Part shown: piece after piece, positions 6,264 through 7,004 of the stretch
Position numbering within the stretch: the first letter of the stretch is position 1
Layout: each line of letters opens with the position of its first letter
From: Chitinophagaceae bacterium
GTDB lineage: Bacteria > Bacteroidota > Bacteroidia > Chitinophagales > Chitinophagaceae
Length of the DNA stretch: 7,004 nucleotides
NCBI GenBank assembly: GCA_021323155.1
Contig: JAJTCI010000124.1
Coordinates: forward strand, 1 to 7,004
Direction: 5' to 3'
The notes under the pieces: model-generated
The model's input: only the letters and a program-made list of their open reading frames with translations
Told to the model about the DNA's origin: nothing
Database searches by the model: none
Translations under genes and position numbers: made by a program

Positions 6264-6461
6264 TTTGTTGGTCAGGCGACCAACAAAGGCGTTGCGTTCT
6301 TATCGGCGTTACCTGGGGAACTTGTTGGTCAGGCGACCAACAAGGGCGTTGCGTTCTTATCATGCGTTACCGTGGGGAACTTGTTGGTCAGGCGACCAAC
6401 AAAGGCGTTGCGTTCTTATCGGCGTTACCGTGGGGAACTTGTTGGTCAGGCGACCAACAAG
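6264..6461. repeat. Tandem array of four ~58-bp units, each with a palindrome
   Basis: Four copies of an inverted repeat, TTGTTGGTC-AGGC-GACCAACAA, lie at 6264-6287, 6321-6344, 6380-6403 and 6438-6461. The 9-bp arms are perfect in all four. The outer tenth pair is T-A in copy 1, C-G in copies 2 and 4, and mismatched C/A in copy 3. The spacers of 33, 35 and 34 bp are almost identical to one another (starting GGCGTTGCGTTCTTATC, ending TGGGGAA) and differ only by small indels and substitutions. Start-to-start distances are 57, 59 and 58 bp, so no reading frame is maintained. The array lies between convergent genes, as REP/BIME elements often do, and could fold into a row of hairpins in either transcript's 3' end. 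No transposase of the RAYT type is in the window. Function unknown. Confidence 0.95.
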
Positions 6462-6511
6462 GGCGGAGCCAGGCGACCAACAAGCGCTGGGTGCGACCAA
6501 TAAGGGCGGAG
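6462..6511. repeat. Decayed right half-sites ending the array
   Basis: After the last full palindrome, two right arms recur without left arms: AGGCGACCAACAAG (6471-6484) and GCGACCAATAAG (6493-6504, one change). In addition, the 17-mer GACCAACAAGGGCGGAG (6452-6468) recurs at 6495-6511 with one mismatch. The array therefore ends in partial units, the last only 18 bp from the stop codon of the minus-strand ligase gene. This looks like deletion within units or partial duplication of the final unit. Confidence 0.75.
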
Positions 6512-6529
6512 ATCAACTCGCGTGTTGTA

Positions 6530-7004
6530 TCAGGTATAGATTTTTTCTATCTGGTTCCTGAATTTGTCCATGATCACCTTCCGCTTCATGCTGAGTTTGG
6601 GCGTCATTTCACCTGACTCGATCGTCCACTCACCTGGTAAGAGTTCGAATTTTTTTACCTGCTCCACCTGGTTGAATTGCTTGTTCATGTCTTCTACCAG
6701 CTCGCGATAGAATTTCTTCACGTCGTCGTTGGCGATCGCAGCTTCATTGGTGGTGAAGGGAATGTCTTTATGTTTCATCCAGTCCTTGAGATTGGTGAAT
6801 GAAGGAACGATCAAGGCGCCCACGAACTTGCGACCGTCACCCACAATGATCACCTGTTCGATATACCGGTTTTCCTTGAGCTTGTTCTCGATGGGCTGCG
6901 GAGCTACATACTTGCCTCCACTTGTTTTGAACAGTTCTTTTTTGCGATCGGTGATCTTGATGAAACGTTCCTCCACCCAAACGCCGATGTCGCCGGTGTG
7001 TAAC
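6530..7004 (-). CDS. Long-chain fatty-acid-CoA ligase, C-terminal part (5' end outside window)
   Basis: The C-terminal 157 residues of an AMP-forming acyl-CoA synthetase, which activates long-chain fatty acids with ATP and CoA for beta-oxidation or lipid synthesis. The frame is open to the window edge. It begins LHTGDIG, the conserved nucleotide-binding segment of adenylate-forming enzymes, then DRKKELFKTSGGKYVAP (visible residues 19-35; Asp19-Arg20 is the hinge between the large and small domains), and ends with the small domain carrying GEMTPKLSMKRK (131-142), where the catalytic A10-type lysine lies. The wording matches the FadD15/FAA1-like (COG1022) branch rather than E. coli FadD. A GTG at 6976 is an internal valine codon, not a start. 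About 430-450 N-terminal residues should lie beyond position 7004. The gene ends next to the palindromic array and converges with the small membrane protein gene. Confidence 0.92.
   Translation of the reverse strand, partial: LHTGDIGVWVEERFIKITDRKKELFKTSGGKYVAPQPIENKLKENRYIEQVIIVGDGRKFVGALIVPSFTNLKDWMKHKDIPFTTNEAAIANDDVKKFYRELVEDMNKQFNQVEQVKKFELLPGEWTIESGEMTPKLSMKRKVIMDKFRNQIEKIYT

Noticed and set aside
6264..6511. CRISPR array
   Set aside because: The spacers between palindromes are nearly identical to each other, whereas CRISPR spacers differ. Unit number is low and no cas gene is in the window.
6112..6616. Protein-coding frames through the palindromic array (three on plus, one on minus)
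   Set aside because: Units are 57, 59 and 58 bp long, so each copy shifts frame. The peptides are just translations of the same DNA repeat in different frames and overlap each other.

Overview
The window looks like chromosomal DNA of a Bacteroidota bacterium, most plausibly of the Chitinophagaceae type. The evidence is indirect: moderate GC, start codons preceded by A/T-rich stretches rather than clear Shine-Dalgarno sites, a short two-domain ChrA of the Bacteroidota kind, a histidine kinase with an SHDLQEP H-box, and an eukaryote-like long-chain acyl-CoA ligase. No ribosomal or marker gene is present, so the assignment is an inference.

Layout from left to right. Positions 1-389 hold no gene I can support, only a hairpin at 30-53 whose adjacent A-run makes it look like a minus-strand terminator with no visible gene to terminate. 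A chromate transporter (chrA, 390-1502, +) follows, with two hairpins behind it (1509-1526 and 1588-1608). A 99-residue protein of unknown function (1753-2052, +) comes next. A strong intrinsic terminator at 2112-2137 points leftwards and closes the minus-strand sensor histidine kinase (2240-4099), which has a periplasmic NIT (nitrate/nitrite-sensing) type domain. Only 77 bp away and divergent from it is a full-length succinate-semialdehyde dehydrogenase (gabD, 4177-5622, +) whose coenzyme-site glutamate points to NAD+ rather than NADP+. A 14-bp tandem repeat (5634-5689) separates gabD from a small exported or membrane protein (5751-6173, +). The right end is the C-terminal part of a long-chain fatty-acid-CoA ligase (6530 to the window edge, -), which converges with the small membrane protein.

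The most striking non-coding structure lies in the 356-bp gap between these two convergent genes. It is a tandem array of four ~58-bp units, each carrying a near-identical palindrome (9-10 bp arms, AGGC loop), followed by two decayed right half-sites that reach within 19 bp of the ligase stop codon. The conserved spacers and the unequal unit lengths (57, 59, 58 bp) rule out both CRISPR and protein-coding explanations. The array resembles a REP/BIME-like structure in a shared 3' region.

The genes do not form one pathway. The only suggestive functional link is the divergent kinase/gabD pair, in which an extracytoplasmic sensor without a neighbouring response regulator shares a short intergenic region with a GABA/succinate-semialdehyde catabolic enzyme. 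The rest are metal-oxyanion efflux, lipid activation and unknown small proteins.
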